Shown here: positions 22,517-32,645 of the stretch, piece by piece
Numbering within the stretch: position 1 is the first letter of the stretch
Layout of the letters: every line of letters begins with the position of its first letter
Assembly: GCF_025917005.1 (NCBI RefSeq)
Contig: NZ_CP078091.1
Coordinates: 2,170,001 to 2,234,000, forward strand
Direction: 5' to 3'
From: Porphyrobacter sp. ULC335
GTDB lineage: Bacteria > Pseudomonadota > Alphaproteobacteria > Sphingomonadales > Sphingomonadaceae
Length of the DNA stretch: 64,000 nucleotides
The notes under the pieces: model-generated
Told to the model about the DNA's origin: nothing
Database searches by the model: none
What the model saw: the letters and a program-made list of their open reading frames with translations, nothing else
Translations under genes and position numbers: made by a program

Positions 22517-25102
22517 ATGCAGCTTGTCATCGTTGAATCCCCCGCCAAGGCCAAAACCATCGAGAAGTATCTCGGCAAGGACTTCAAGGTTCTCGCATCC
22601 TACGGCCATGTCCGCGATCTGCCGCCCAAGGATGGCAGCGTTGATCCCGATGCTGACTTTGCAATGGAGTGGGAACTCTACCGCGACAAGCAGAGCCGCT
22701 TCAAGGAAATCGCCGATGCTGCCAAGGGCGCATCGCGCCTCGTGCTGGCGACCGACCCTGACCGCGAGGGCGAGGCGATCAGCTGGCACGTGCTGGAGCT
22801 GCTGAAGAAGCGCAAGAGCGTGCCCGCGCTGGTCGACCGGGTGACCTTCAACGCCATCACCAAGACCGCCGTGCTGGGGGCGATGGCCAAGCCGCGCGTG
22901 CTCGATCAGCCGCTGATCGACGCCTATCTGGCGCGCCGCGCATTGGATTACCTGTTCGGCTTCACGCTCTCGCCGGTGCTGTGGCGCAAGCTGCCTGGTG
23001 CCAAGAGCGCCGGGCGCGTGCAGTCGGTGGCGCTGCGCCTGATCGTCGAGCGTGAGCGCGAGATCGAGGCCTTCCGCGCGGACGAATACTGGAGCGTCGT
23101 TGCGCGGATGCAGCACGACGGGACCGAGTTCGATGCGCGTCTGGTGCGCTTCCGCGGCGAGAAGCTGGAGAAGCTGAGCCTCGGCGCGCAAGGGATTGCG
23201 ATGGAGGCCAAGGCCGCCGTGGAGGCCGGGCGCTTCACGGTCGAAGGCGTCGAGACCAAGCCGCTGAAGCGCAACCCCGCGCCGCCGTTCACCACCTCGA
23301 CCCTGCAACAGGAGGCCGCGCGCAAGCTCGGTTTCTCGGCGCAGCACACCATGCGGCTCGCCCAGAGCCTGTATGAGGCGGGCGCGATCACCTATATGCG
23401 GACCGATGGCGTGCAGATGGACCCGGGCGCGATCATGGCGCTGCGCGATGCCATCGCGGCGCGGTATGACAGTGCGTACCTTCCGGAAAAGCCCCGCTTT
23501 TACAGCACCAAGGCGAAGAATGCTCAGGAAGCGCACGAAGCGATCCGCCCGACCGATTTCACCCGCGAACGCGGCGGGGCGGGTGACGAGGGCAAGCTCT
23601 ACGACCTCATCTTCAAGCGCGCCATGGCCAGCCAGATGGCGACCGCGCAACTGGAACGCACCACCGTCACCTTCCGCGACGCGACCGGCCAGCACGAGCT
23701 GCGCGCCACCGGCCAGGTGATCCGCTTCCCCGGCTATCTTGCAGTGTATCAGGAAGGCTTCGACGACGCGGAAGACGATGAAAGCGGCCTGCTGCCGGTG
23801 ATGAAAGCAGGCGACAGCCCGGCCAAGCGCGCCGTGGATGCCACCCAGCACTTCACCCAGCCGCCGCCGCGCTTTTCGGAAGCGTCGCTGGTCAAGCGGT
23901 TGGAGGAGCTCGGCATCGGGCGGCCGTCCACCTATGCCTCGACCATCCAGACCCTGCGTGACCGCGCCTATGTGCGGATGGAGAAGAACCGCTTCTTCGC
24001 GGAGGAATCCGGCCGGTTGCTGACCGCCTTTCTCGAACGCTTCTTCCCCACCTATGTCGCCTATGATTTCACCGCGGGGATGGAGGACGAACTCGACGTC
24101 GTTTCCGACGGGCGCGAGGATTACAAGCTGCTGCTCGCCCGCTTCTGGAAGGACTTCAAGCCCAAGGCCGACGAGGTGATGGAGAAGCTGCCTTCGGAAG
24201 TGACCGAGGCACTGGACGAATACCTCTCCGACTTCCTCTTCCCGCCCAAGGACGACGGCAGCGACCCGCGCGCTTGCCCGCTTTGCGCCAGTGAGGGCCG
24301 CGCCAATGGCCGGCTCGCGCTGCGCGGCGGCAAGTTCGGGGCGTTCGTGGCCTGCGTGAACTATCCCGAGTGCAAATACACGCGCCGCTTCGCCCAGCCG
24401 GGCGGCGAGGGCGAGGGCGGGGCCGATGACGGCGTCATGGGCCAGCACCCCGAAACGGGCGAGGACATCCACCGCAAGACCGGCCGCTTTGGCCCCTATG
24501 TCCAGATGGGCGATGGCAAGGAAGCCAAGCGCGCCTCGATCCCCAAGGACCTGGACGACTTTGATCTGGACTGGGCGGTGAAGCTGCTCGATCTGCCGCG
24601 CATCATCGGCGCGCATCCGGATACGGGGCTGGAGATCGAAGCCAATATCGGGCGTTACGGCCCATACCTGCGGCACGATGGCAAGTACGGGAAGCTCACC
24701 AACACCCGTGAAGTGTTCGAAGTCGGCATGAACCGGGCGGTCGATCTGCTGGCGCAGGCGGCCAACCGCGGCGGGGCCTCACGCGGCACGTCCGAACCCA
24801 TCGCGACGCTGGGCGCGCACCCGGTCAGCGGCGGCGAGATCAAGGTCATGCCGGGCCGCTATGGCCCCTATGTGACCGACGGTACCACCAACGCCACGAT
24901 CCCGCGCGATGCCAAGCCCGAGGACGTAACGCTGGCCGCTGCCATCGAACTCATCGACGCGCGGATCGCCAAGGGCCCGGCCAAGGGCAAGGCCAAGAAA
25001 AAGGCCGCTCCCAAGAAGGCGGCGGCCAAGAAGCCTGCGGCCAAAAAGGCACCCGCCAAGAAGAAGGCCGCGCCCAAGAAGGCTGTTTCTGCGACGAAAT
25101 GA
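22517..25102 (+). CDS. topA: DNA topoisomerase I
   Basis: 861-aa type IA topoisomerase relaxing negative supercoils. The TOPRIM start [19 protein letters not shown], the acidic motif [12 protein letters not shown], and the catalytic tyrosine in [11 protein letters not shown] are present. A C-terminal zinc-ribbon-type segment (CPLC ... CVNYPECKY) is followed by two repeated topoisomerase C-terminal modules and a Lys/Ala/Pro tail (last about 45 residues), typical of alphaproteobacterial TopA and likely to bind DNA. Confidence 0.97.
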   Translation: MQLVIVESPAKAKTIEKYLGKDFKVLASYGHVRDLPPKDGSVDPDADFAMEWELYRDKQSRFKEIADAAKGASRLVLATDPDREGEAISWHVLELLKKRKSVPALVDRVTFNAITKTAVLGAMAKPRVLDQPLIDAYLARRALDYLFGFTLSPVLWRKLPGAKSAGRVQSVALRLIVEREREIEAFRADEYWSVVARMQHDGTEFDARLVRFRGEKLEKLSLGAQGIAMEAKAAVEAGRFTVEGVETKPLKRNPAPPFTTSTLQQEAARKLGFSAQHTMRLAQSLYEAGAITYMRTDGVQMDPGAIMALRDAIAARYDSAYLPEKPRFYSTKAKNAQEAHEAIRPTDFTRERGGAGDEGKLYDLIFKRAMASQMATAQLERTTVTFRDATGQHELRATGQVIRFPGYLAVYQEGFDDAEDDESGLLPVMKAGDSPAKRAVDATQHFTQPPPRFSEASLVKRLEELGIGRPSTYASTIQTLRDRAYVRMEKNRFFAEESGRLLTAFLERFFPTYVAYDFTAGMEDELDVVSDGREDYKLLLARFWKDFKPKADEVMEKLPSEVTEALDEYLSDFLFPPKDDGSDPRACPLCASEGRANGRLALRGGKFGAFVACVNYPECKYTRRFAQPGGEGEGGADDGVMGQHPETGEDIHRKTGRFGPYVQMGDGKEAKRASIPKDLDDFDLDWAVKLLDLPRIIGAHPDTGLEIEANIGRYGPYLRHDGKYGKLTNTREVFEVGMNRAVDLLAQAANRGGASRGTSEPIATLGAHPVSGGEIKVMPGRYGPYVTDGTTNATIPRDAKPEDVTLAAAIELIDARIAKGPAKGKAKKKAAPKKAAAKKPAAKKAPAKKKAAPKKAVSATK

Positions 25103-25201
25103 CGTGCGGGGCGGCGCAGGCCGCCGCCCCCTGCTTCGCCACGTTGACAAAACATAAAGCATTTCCCGCCTATCACGGGCCTGCGAAAAAGGGCTCCCGC
25201 C

Positions 25202-25501
25202 GTGATAGAAATCGAAATCCAGAACGAGACCCACCAGACCCAGAGCCGCATCCGCTTTGCTGCGGTGCCGCGCATCGGCGAAGGCATCCGCTTGCGCGAA
25301 CCGGACGGGATGTGGGCAAGCTATGACGTGCTCGACGTGTGGTACCAGAAGGCCGAATTCGGCGATGTCTGGATGCCGTACCTGCACATCCGCATGACCC
25401 CGGGTGAGGGCGTCGGCACGCTGGACGAGGATCCCTATTCGGACGATTTTGCCGCACAGGCCTATGAAACAGGCTTTGCCGCCATGGGTGGGGGACGCTG
25501 A
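25202..25501 (+). CDS. Conserved small protein, unknown function
   Basis: 99-aa soluble protein (starts MIEIEIQNETHQTQSRIRF) with a beta-rich first half and an acidic C-terminus. Its stop is followed after 2 bp by the GTG start of the response-regulator gene, indicating translational coupling. No family is recognised; the coupling suggests a partner or control role for the CheY-like protein. Confidence 0.75.
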   Translation: MIEIEIQNETHQTQSRIRFAAVPRIGEGIRLREPDGMWASYDVLDVWYQKAEFGDVWMPYLHIRMTPGEGVGTLDEDPYSDDFAAQAYETGFAAMGGGR

Positions 25502-25503
25502 CC

Positions 25504-26178
25504 GTGCAGAACCTTATCAAGCGTAACACCGGCCCCAACCGCCACGCCCCCGGCGACGGCAAGACCCTGGCCGAAAAGCTCGCCCAGAACGAGGCGATGC
25601 TGGCCGCAGCTGCCGAGGAAGACGCCGTGCGCGCAGCCGAGGCTGCCGCCGCGCCGAAGCCTGCCGCTGCCGCGCCTGCCGCACCTGCTGCTCCTGCTGC
25701 CGCGCCTGCTGCCGCTCCGGCCTCGGTCGAACCCGATGAGACCGCCGCAATCGTCGCCGCCGCCAAGGCGATGCGCGATCGCTACGCCGGCCGCGAAGCC
25801 CCCGCCGCAACGACCCGCACCTGTCTGATCGTCGATGACAGCCGGGTGATCCGCAAGGTCTCCAGCAAGATCGCGCTCAGCCTCGGCTATGTGCCGGTCG
25901 AAGCGCAGGACGGCCACGAAGCGCTCGCCCGTTGCAAGCAATCCATGCCCGATCTGGTGCTGACCGACTGGAACATGCCCGAAATGGACGGCATCGAATT
26001 CGTCACCAAGCTGCGCGCCATCCCCACGCCCAAGGAGCCGGTGGTGGTGTTCTGCACCTCGAACGGCGAGGCCAAGGACATCCACGACGGCATCGCCGCA
26101 GGCGCAGACGATTACATCGTCAAGCCCTTCGACGAGGCAGCCTTGAAGGCGAAGCTGGAAAAGCTCGGGCGGGGGTAA
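25504..26178 (+). CDS. CheY-like response regulator with Ala/Pro-rich N-terminal region
   Basis: 224-aa protein with a C-terminal receiver domain (about 103-222). The acidic pocket is in LIVDDSR, the phosphoacceptor Asp in LVLTDWNMPEMDG, the Thr/Ser in FCTSNGE and the Lys in YIVKPFDE. The first 100 residues hold a coiled segment and an Ala/Pro-rich linker. There is no output domain, so it should act by protein interaction, for example with motility or development signalling. Start is GTG 25504, 2 bp after the previous stop. No histidine kinase is adjacent. Confidence 0.88.
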   Translation: MQNLIKRNTGPNRHAPGDGKTLAEKLAQNEAMLAAAAEEDAVRAAEAAAAPKPAAAAPAAPAAPAAAPAAAPASVEPDETAAIVAAAKAMRDRYAGREAPAATTRTCLIVDDSRVIRKVSSKIALSLGYVPVEAQDGHEALARCKQSMPDLVLTDWNMPEMDGIEFVTKLRAIPTPKEPVVVFCTSNGEAKDIHDGIAAGADDYIVKPFDEAALKAKLEKLGRG

Positions 26179-26245
26179 GAGCCTGATCGTTGCCATAATT
26201 CCCGCCGAGCTCTAGCTTACCCCGGACGTCAGCGTCGGGGGCGGC

Positions 26246-26923
26246 ATGGATCAGAGTTCAACAGCACGCAATCTGTGGCTCCTCGGCCTTGTGCTGGGCA
26301 CAGGCTATTGGTTCGGTGCGGCCGCGAGGTCAGGGCTCGCCTTCACGTTTCTTGCCGATCTGCCGGGCGCACTGGTCGTCAGCTGGAAGTGCGCGGCGAC
26401 CGGCGCGCTGGTGTTGAGCACCTTTCTCGCCACGCGCGGGACGCGGTTGCAGCGCCTCGCGGTGACCTTCGCCTTGATCTGGTTCGCCGATCTGATGCTC
26501 GCCGTGGGACAGGCGATTGCCTCGGGCGTGGTCTTTACCGCCGCACATCTGGTCGCGGCGAGCACCTTTGCGCAGCTTGATCCGCGCGAGCAGGCCAAGG
26601 GCCCTGCGCTGGCGCTGGCGGGTGTGGTGCTGGCTCTGGCGCTGGCAACTCTGGTGACAGTGTGGCAGCTCGGCGGATCGCCGCTGTTCGCAATCTTCCC
26701 GCTGTTCTCGGCCATCGCCACCGCGCTGGCGGCGCGCAGTACGCTGCCATTGGCGCTAGTGGCGCTGGGTTACGCTATCTTCTTCCTGTCTGATGCGATC
26801 GTAGTGGTGGACATGACCACATCGACAGGTCCGAGATCGTGGGGCTGGCTCTCCTGGCTGACTTACTTTGGCGGCCTTACGCTGCTGGCGCGCGGGCTGG
26901 CTGTCGCGGCTCAGCGGGGATAG
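26246..26923 (+). CDS. YhhN/TMEM86-like membrane protein (possible lysoplasmalogenase)
   Basis: 225-aa protein with seven to eight hydrophobic segments. The spacing and motifs WKCAATGALVLSTFLA, FADLMLAVG and GYAIFFLSDAIVVVD resemble the YhhN/TMEM86 family, in which the paired Asp residues in membrane segments are conserved. Eukaryotic members hydrolyse lysoplasmalogen; bacterial roles are poorly known. The family call rests on visual motif match only. Confidence 0.55.
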   Translation: MDQSSTARNLWLLGLVLGTGYWFGAAARSGLAFTFLADLPGALVVSWKCAATGALVLSTFLATRGTRLQRLAVTFALIWFADLMLAVGQAIASGVVFTAAHLVAASTFAQLDPREQAKGPALALAGVVLALALATLVTVWQLGGSPLFAIFPLFSAIATALAARSTLPLALVALGYAIFFLSDAIVVVDMTTSTGPRSWGWLSWLTYFGGLTLLARGLAVAAQRG

Positions 26924-26974
26924 CGGGCGGGGAACGAAGCTGGAGCAGCCGGCGGGGGTAAGTCCGCCCGCAGG

Positions 26975-27235
26975 TCAGGCCCTGCCGCGACGCACCAGAT
27001 TGAGCACCAGCAGAAGCAGGACCGATCCCAGCAGCGAGACCGCAATCGCGCTGAGGCTGAGATCGCCGCTCATGATATTGCCGCCGCCGATCAGCGGATT
27101 GAGCAGAAAACCGGCCACCAGCGCGCCGACAATCCCGACGACAACATTCATCAGGATACCGCCGCCGCCGCCCACCAGCATGCTGGCCACCCAGCCGATC
27201 AAGCCGCCGACGATCAATAGAATTATCAGGTTCAT
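26975..27235 (-). CDS. GlsB/YeaQ/YmgE-family stress membrane protein
   Basis: 86-aa protein with three hydrophobic segments and the Gly-rich pattern typical of the transglycosylase-associated protein family (GGLIGWVASMLVGGG, VVVGIVGALVAGFLL). Members are often stress-induced, with unknown mechanism. It stands alone and is convergent with the YhhN-like gene. Confidence 0.85.
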   Translation of the reverse strand: MNLIILLIVGGLIGWVASMLVGGGGGILMNVVVGIVGALVAGFLLNPLIGGGNIMSGDLSLSAIAVSLLGSVLLLLVLNLVRRGRA

Positions 27236-27347
27236 TGCATTTCTCCGATGATTGCAGGCGTTCTACCTGAGAACAGGCGGGCTTGTTCCGTGGCGGTGCG
27301 AATTGGGCTTGGGGGAGGGGGCGGGGAGGTCGTCTCAAAGCCTACCC

Positions 27348-27445
27348 CGTCACCCCAGCGGAAGCTGGGGCCTAGAGCGGAATGGCGCTTTGCTTGCGAA
27401 CTTGGTGCCCAGCCGCCCTGGGTCCCAGCTTGCGCTGGGATGACG
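27348..27445. repeat. Palindromic intergenic repeat, variant arms
   Basis: Arms at 27348-27372 and 27421-27445 are inverted copies of the GTCA(C/T)CCCAGCG-AAGCTGGG unit. It lies in a 483-bp gap (27236-27718) with no convincing gene, which holds this repeat and further half-units (near 27470-27500 and at 27582-27606). The gap looks like a build-up of decayed repeat copies. Confidence 0.8.
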
Positions 27446-27581
27446 AGAAAAGAGATTACCGCGCTTGATCGTCGCCCCGGCCTTGAGCTGGGGTCCCGCT
27501 GCCTCTCTCACGCTTGGCTGATCGGAGATAAGCGGCAAGCCCGGGACGGGGGATGTTGTCAGGGCCAACCACACCCTCAAT

Positions 27582-27606
27582 CGTCACCCCGGACTTGATC
27601 CGGGGC
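27582..27606. repeat. Half-unit of palindromic repeat
   Basis: CGTCACCCCGGACTTGATCCGGGGCC matches the short palindrome at 22407-22432 over most of its length. It sits in the same repeat-filled gap, about 110 bp before the next gene. Confidence 0.55.
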
Positions 27607-27718
27607 CAGGCTTATCTTCTCTCAATCCTGCGCCGAAAGAAGCCAAACCCCGTGTCAGGCACGGGGCGACGGGGTAAGCGAGGCTTTTGCGTTCGCATTT
27701 CGTAGGTTACAATCACGC

Positions 27719-28135
27719 ATGGACGCCCCATGGACCGAGGATGAAGCCACCGAAGCCGCTGCTCGCTTCTTTGAGGAAGTCGCGGGCGACCTGCTGAGGC
27801 ATGGTGGTGTGCAAGTCGGAAGAGAGAAGCCTCTACTGCGAAGCCATGCCTTTGCCTGTGCCGTTTTTGACAAGGTGGCTGTGATCCTCGCCAGCAAATA
27901 TCAATGTGGCGAGTTGGACTACTCGTCGGCCGACGGCTTGGCGAACCGGTTCCAAAGCTTACTGAACACGCTCGGCACTTGGCCGAAAGATGTCTCAGAC
28001 ATCGGCCCCAAGAGGTGGTACGAAGTTTACGAGGCCTTCGACGCTGGCGAATGGGATCATTTTGGCCGATCAAGCGATCCGGTGGCCGAATTCACCAATC
28101 CGCAGGTAACCGAATTTCTCTCAAAGCACGGGTAG
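27719..28135 (+). CDS. Orphan cytoplasmic protein, unknown function
   Basis: 138-aa acidic, soluble protein (MDAPWTEDEATEAAARFFEE...) with no signal or membrane segment. Codon use is less GC-rich than neighbouring era. A TACAAT-like -10 box lies about 6 bp before the ATG, so the message may be nearly leaderless. It follows a repeat-filled gap and is convergent with era, 15 bp apart. Family not recognised; probably a recently acquired gene. Confidence 0.55.
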   Translation: MDAPWTEDEATEAAARFFEEVAGDLLRHGGVQVGREKPLLRSHAFACAVFDKVAVILASKYQCGELDYSSADGLANRFQSLLNTLGTWPKDVSDIGPKRWYEVYEAFDAGEWDHFGRSSDPVAEFTNPQVTEFLSKHG

Positions 28136-28150
28136 ACCGCAACCCATCCT

Positions 28151-29104
28151 TCACCGCACCCAATCCAGCCCCATCTCCTCGAAAATCTCCTTGTCCTCGG
28201 CCCAGTTCTCCAGCTGCTTCACATGGAGATAAAGATGCACCGGCACGCCGAGCACCTCTGACAATTCCTTGCGCGCCGCGGCGCCGATCTGCTTGATCCG
28301 CGACCCGCCCTTGCCCAGCACGATCGCGCGCTGGGTTTCGCGGGCGACCACGATCTGCTGGTGGATTTCGATGCTGCCGTCCTTGCGGACCTCGTATTTC
28401 TCGGGGCGCACCGCGCTGTCGTAGGGCAGTTCCTCGTGGAGCTGCTGGTAGAGCTGTTCGCGGGTGATTTCGGCGGCGAGCAGGCGTTCGCTGGCGTCGG
28501 AGACCTGGTCTTCGGGGTACATCCATTCGCCTTCGGGCATCATGCCCGCCAGCGCGTCCTTCAGTTCCGGCACGCCGTCACCGGTCAGGGCCGAGACGAA
28601 GTAGATTTCGGCAAAATCGACCTTGCCCGCCAGATCCTGCGCCAGCGCCAGCATCGGTTCCTTCTTGGATCGGTCGACCTTGTTGATGACGAGGATCTTG
28701 CGCTCGGGGCGGTTCGCCAGAGCCTCCAGCAAAGGCTCCAACTCGTGGCGGCGCTGCTTGATCGGATCGACCAGCAGCAGCACGGCGTCCGCCGCCTCCG
28801 CGCCTTCCCACGCAGCGCTGACCATCGCGCGGTCAAGGCGGCGGCGGGGCGCGAAGATGCCGGGGGTGTCGACGAGGATCATCTGCACGCCCGCGCCATC
28901 CAGCTCATGCAACGCGATGCCGAGCATCCGCGCACGGGTGGTCTGCGCCTTGGCCGATGTGATCGCGACCTTCTGGCCGACGAGCTGGTTCACAAGGGTC
29001 GACTTGCCGGCGTTCGGCGCGCCGATCACGGCGACCATGCCGCAGCGGGTGCCGGGAGATGTGGTGGCAGAGGTGGGGGCGTTTTCGGGGGTGTTGTCAG
29101 TCAT
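28151..29104 (-). CDS. era: GTPase Era
   Basis: 317-aa ribosome-assembly GTPase. The G motifs are GAPNAGKST (G1), TTRARMLG (G2), DTPGIF (G3) and NKVD (G4). The C-terminal KH domain (VVARETQRAIVLGKGGSRIKQIGAAARKEL) binds the 16S rRNA 3' end. ATG 29104 is preferred; a frame extending 54 codons upstream runs across the rnc-era gap and is not family-like. It is the third gene of a leftward lepB-rnc-era set. Confidence 0.97.
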   Translation of the reverse strand: MTDNTPENAPTSATTSPGTRCGMVAVIGAPNAGKSTLVNQLVGQKVAITSAKAQTTRARMLGIALHELDGAGVQMILVDTPGIFAPRRRLDRAMVSAAWEGAEAADAVLLLVDPIKQRRHELEPLLEALANRPERKILVINKVDRSKKEPMLALAQDLAGKVDFAEIYFVSALTGDGVPELKDALAGMMPEGEWMYPEDQVSDASERLLAAEITREQLYQQLHEELPYDSAVRPEKYEVRKDGSIEIHQQIVVARETQRAIVLGKGGSRIKQIGAAARKELSEVLGVPVHLYLHVKQLENWAEDKEIFEEMGLDWVR

Positions 29105-29269
29105 GCGCCGCCCATAACCTTTCGCGGCGGAATTGTCGAAGGCTGGCTGGCGGCAGGTGCGGTTTGATGCCCTCCAGACCCCGTTCACACCCCCTCTAGA
29201 CCCCGTCCAGATCGGGTTAGGGCAGGGCTTGGCGGCGATGTTCCACGTGAAACATGACGAGAACAAAGT

Positions 29270-29956
29270 TCAGCCGAACTGTTCCAGAAATGCCTTGGCG
29301 GCCAGCCTTTCGGCTTCGCCCTTGCTGGTGGCGGTTGCCTCCGCGCTGCCGACATTGCGCACGCTCACCTGCACGGTGAAGCGCGCCGCATGGTCGGGGC
29401 CGCTCCGGTCGATCACCTCGTAGAGCGGGGTGGCACGGCGGTTCCCGGCGGCCCATTCCTGCAACGCGCTCTTGGGATGCTTGGACTTGCCCTCGTCGCC
29501 CTCCAACTCGTGCGCCCAAAGGCGGTAGATGAGCGCCTGAGCCGCATCGAAGCCATGTTCGATGAAGCAGGCACCAATCAGCGCCTCCATCACATCGCCG
29601 AGGATCTTGTCACTATCCGCCCCGCCATCGTCGCGCGCCTGCTTGCCGAGGCGGATGTGGATGGGGAGGCCGACGTTGCGCGCAATCCGCGCGCAGGTTG
29701 CCCCGCTGACGAGCGCATTAAGTCTTTGCGAAAGCTTGCCTTCGGGTGCGTCTCCTGCGCGGAACAGCCAGCTCGCCACCGACAGGCCCAGCACGCGGTC
29801 ACCGAGGAATTCGAGCCGCTGGTAATCGGCGACATCCGCGCCGGAGCCATTGAAGCTGCCATGGGTCAGCGCCTCGAGCCACAGAGCCTCCCGCGCCGGA
29901 GCAAAGCCCTGTTCTTCCAGCCAGACTCGCGCCGCCGGATCGAGCCCGCCGCTCAT
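29270..29956 (-). CDS. rnc: Ribonuclease III
   Basis: 228-aa double-strand-specific endoribonuclease for rRNA and mRNA processing. The catalytic signature YQRLEFLGDRVLGL and the second acidic motif GDVMEALIGACF are intact. A C-terminal dsRNA-binding domain starts near KSALQEWA. ATG 29956 overlaps the lepB stop by 4 bp (ATGA). A start 28 codons upstream would lie inside lepB and is rejected. Confidence 0.96.
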   Translation of the reverse strand: MSGGLDPAARVWLEEQGFAPAREALWLEALTHGSFNGSGADVADYQRLEFLGDRVLGLSVASWLFRAGDAPEGKLSQRLNALVSGATCARIARNVGLPIHIRLGKQARDDGGADSDKILGDVMEALIGACFIEHGFDAAQALIYRLWAHELEGDEGKSKHPKSALQEWAAGNRRATPLYEVIDRSGPDHAARFTVQVSVRNVGSAEATATSKGEAERLAAKAFLEQFG

Positions 29957-30789
29957 AGCGTGTCTCCGATCCGGTCCCAGCGCGCGGCAGAGAACCACGT
30001 CCACGGCTTCACCCAGTCGGCCCCGCCATCGGTCGACCACACGATCACAGCCGCGCGCCCCACCAGCAGGTCTTGCGAGACGAAGCCCACGCCTTCGCCC
30101 GCCGAAGCGGGGAAGCGGCTGTCGAGCGAACTGTCGCGGTTGTCACCCATCACGAACAGCGATCCGGCAGGCACTGTCTTCTCGGCAAAACCATCCGCCT
30201 GTGTGAGACCGAAATCGAGAACATCGTAGCTTTTGCCGCTGGGCAGGGTTTCGCGGAACGCCTTGTAGCGGCACGCCTCGCTGCCGTCCGCGGCCCGCTC
30301 CACGTCGCCGCCCCACGCGCAGCCGGTGTTGGCCGACATCGGCACCATCACGTCGGCGATCTGTGCGCGCGGCACGCGAACACCGTTCAGCACCACCTCT
30401 CCGCCAATCACCGCCACACGGTCACCCGGCAGGCCGATCACCCGCTTGATATAATCGCGCCGGTCGACCGGATGCTTGAAGATCACGATGTCGCCGCGTT
30501 CGGGCGTACGCGGCAGCAACCGACCGCCCGGAAGCCCCAGATCGAAGGGCAGCGACTGGCGCGAAAAGCCATAAGGCCACTTGGCCGCCAGCAGGTAATC
30601 GCCGTTCATGAGGCGCGGCAGCATGCTTTCCGAAGGGATCGAGAAGGGTGAGAATACGAATACCCTGAAAGCCAGCACCACCAGCAACAGCTTGATGATA
30701 AACCAGACAAATCCGCCCCAGCTGTCGCCCGGGCGCGCGGCTTGCGCGGCGGGCTGCTGGGAGCCGAGCGATTGGGTCTTAACATCCAT
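29953..30789 (-). CDS. lepB: Signal peptidase I
   Basis: 278-aa inner-membrane serine protease that removes Sec signal peptides. One N-terminal anchor (about 25-47) is followed by the catalytic Ser in SIPSESMLPRLMNGD and the general-base Lys in DYIKRVIGLPGD; MGDNRDSSLDSR is the conserved box E. ATG 30789 fits; upstream codons overlap the divergent pgi region. It is coupled to rnc through ATGA. Confidence 0.96.
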   Translation of the reverse strand: MDVKTQSLGSQQPAAQAARPGDSWGGFVWFIIKLLLVVLAFRVFVFSPFSIPSESMLPRLMNGDYLLAAKWPYGFSRQSLPFDLGLPGGRLLPRTPERGDIVIFKHPVDRRDYIKRVIGLPGDRVAVIGGEVVLNGVRVPRAQIADVMVPMSANTGCAWGGDVERAADGSEACRYKAFRETLPSGKSYDVLDFGLTQADGFAEKTVPAGSLFVMGDNRDSSLDSRFPASAGEGVGFVSQDLLVGRAAVIVWSTDGGADWVKPWTWFSAARWDRIGDTL

Positions 30790-30838
30790 CACCTCAGCCC
30801 TTACTCGCAGCCGCACACTTGCGCAAAGGGGAACGGCG

Positions 30839-32401
30839 ATGGGCGGCAGCAACGGAACAACGGGAGAGGCGGCAGTCGCTGCGGCATGGGCGCATCTGCG
30901 GGCGCTTTCGCACCCCAACCTGGCGCAGCTTTTCGCGGCCGATGCGCAACGTCCGGCGGCTTTGACCCGGCATATTGCCTGGCCGATCGAGCCCGGCAGT
31001 GACGCCGAAGCGGGCATGCTGATCGACTTTTCCAAGACTCATCTGAGCGATGAGGCGCTGGCCGCGTTCGAGGCGTTGGCAGACGCGGCGGGCTTTGCTG
31101 CGGCGCGCGAGGCGCTGTTCGGCGGCGGGATCGTCAACCCCACCGAAGGCCGCGCCGCCACCCACGGTGCATTGCGCGGCAGCGGCACGCCCGCGCAGGT
31201 CGAAGAGGCCGAAGCGCTGCTCGCCAGAATGGGGATGCTGGTCGAGGCAATCCACGAAGGCGCGCTGGGCGAAGTAAAGCATTGCATCGCCATCGGCATC
31301 GGCGGGTCGGCACTTGGCCCGGCGCTCGCCATTGACGCGCTGACCCGCGATCTGGCGCTGGTTGATGTGCATGTGGTCTCGAACATCGACGGGCTGGCGC
31401 TGGAACAGGCGTTCCGCGCCTGCGATCCGGCGACGACGCTGATTGCGGTCGCGTCCAAGACCTTCACCACCATCGAGACGATGACCAACGCGAACAGCGC
31501 GCTGAAGTGGCTGGCCGAAAACGGCGTGGAAGACCCCGATGGCCGCGTGGTCGCGCTGACGGCCGCACCGGAGAAGGCGGTGGAGTGGGGTGTGGATGAA
31601 ACCCGCATCCTGCCCTTCGTTGAAAGCGTGGGCGGGCGCTATTCGCTGTTTTCCTCGATCGGGTTCCCCGTTGCTCTGGCAATCGGCATGGACGAATTCC
31701 GCGCCATGCTGGCAGGCGCCAAGGCGGTGGACGATCACTTCCGCCAGACCGAAGGCCGCGCCAATGCCGCGCTGCTCGCCGCCTTTGCCGACCAGTATTA
31801 CACGCGGCTGCGGGGCTGCCAGACCCGCGCGGTCTTCGCCTATGACGAGCGGCTCGCCTTGCTGCCGGACTACCTCCAGCAGCTGGAGATGGAGTCCAAT
31901 GGCAAGAGCGTTACGAACGATGGCCGCCCGGTCGACGGGCCGACTGCGCCTGTCACGTGGGGCGGAGTAGGGACCGATGCGCAGCACGCGGTGTTCCAGC
32001 TGCTCCATCAGGGCACGCATCTGATCCCGGTCGATTTCATCGCCAGCATCGCACCGGGCGACGATCTCGATCCAGCGCATCACCGTATCCTGCTGATGAA
32101 CTGCCTTGCACAAGGCGCGGCGCTGATGGCGGGCAAGCCGTCGGACGATCCGGCGCGCGCCTATGCCGGGGATCGGCCCTCGACGACCTACCTCGTCGAT
32201 GATTGCGATGCCGGGGCTTTTGGTGCGCTGATTGCCTTCCACGAACATCGCACCTTTGCCAACGCCGTGCTGATGGGGATCAACCCCTTCGACCAGTTCG
32301 GCGTGGAGCTAGGGAAGGCAATCGCCAAGCAGATCGAATCGGGGGAGGGCACCTTTGACCCGAGCACGGCCGCATTGATGGCAGCGGCAGGGCTGGGCTG
32401 A
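30839..32401 (+). CDS. pgi: Glucose-6-phosphate isomerase
   Basis: 520-aa isomerase interconverting glucose-6-P and fructose-6-P. Signatures are GIGGSALGP, the PGI motif in VGGRYSLFSSIGFP, the catalytic Glu/His regions and GINPFDQFGVELGK near the C-terminus. ATG 30839 is preceded by AAAGGGGA. It is divergent from lepB with 49 bp between starts, so both promoters must overlap in that space or lie in the opposite gene. Confidence 0.95.
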   Translation: MGGSNGTTGEAAVAAAWAHLRALSHPNLAQLFAADAQRPAALTRHIAWPIEPGSDAEAGMLIDFSKTHLSDEALAAFEALADAAGFAAAREALFGGGIVNPTEGRAATHGALRGSGTPAQVEEAEALLARMGMLVEAIHEGALGEVKHCIAIGIGGSALGPALAIDALTRDLALVDVHVVSNIDGLALEQAFRACDPATTLIAVASKTFTTIETMTNANSALKWLAENGVEDPDGRVVALTAAPEKAVEWGVDETRILPFVESVGGRYSLFSSIGFPVALAIGMDEFRAMLAGAKAVDDHFRQTEGRANAALLAAFADQYYTRLRGCQTRAVFAYDERLALLPDYLQQLEMESNGKSVTNDGRPVDGPTAPVTWGGVGTDAQHAVFQLLHQGTHLIPVDFIASIAPGDDLDPAHHRILLMNCLAQGAALMAGKPSDDPARAYAGDRPSTTYLVDDCDAGAFGALIAFHEHRTFANAVLMGINPFDQFGVELGKAIAKQIESGEGTFDPSTAALMAAAGLG

Positions 32402-32645
32402 GGGCGAGCTGGTGCAGAATCGCCACAGTTTCAAATGGGCGTTGCGCTGACGCGTATTCTTATTCCTCGCAGAAGTTGCAGGATTTCACGCGCAAGCAAG
32501 ATAAGATCGAATCTCGCCGCTGCGCCTGCAAGAATCAGCTGATTTGAACGCCTCGTCGCGTTCGAATTGCGCAGCGGCGGCGATTTCCTATTCTGGATGA
32601 CAGGTAGCCCGGTGGCGCTACCGATCCCTCCAGCAAGGCCTGCCC

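Noticed and set aside
22253..24676. An 807-codon open frame antisense to dprA/topA
   Set aside because: It covers the end of dprA and most of topA on the opposite strand, with shadow-like composition.
27248..27598. Short open frames across the repeat-filled gap
   Set aside because: They translate the palindromic repeats themselves and lack ribosome sites.
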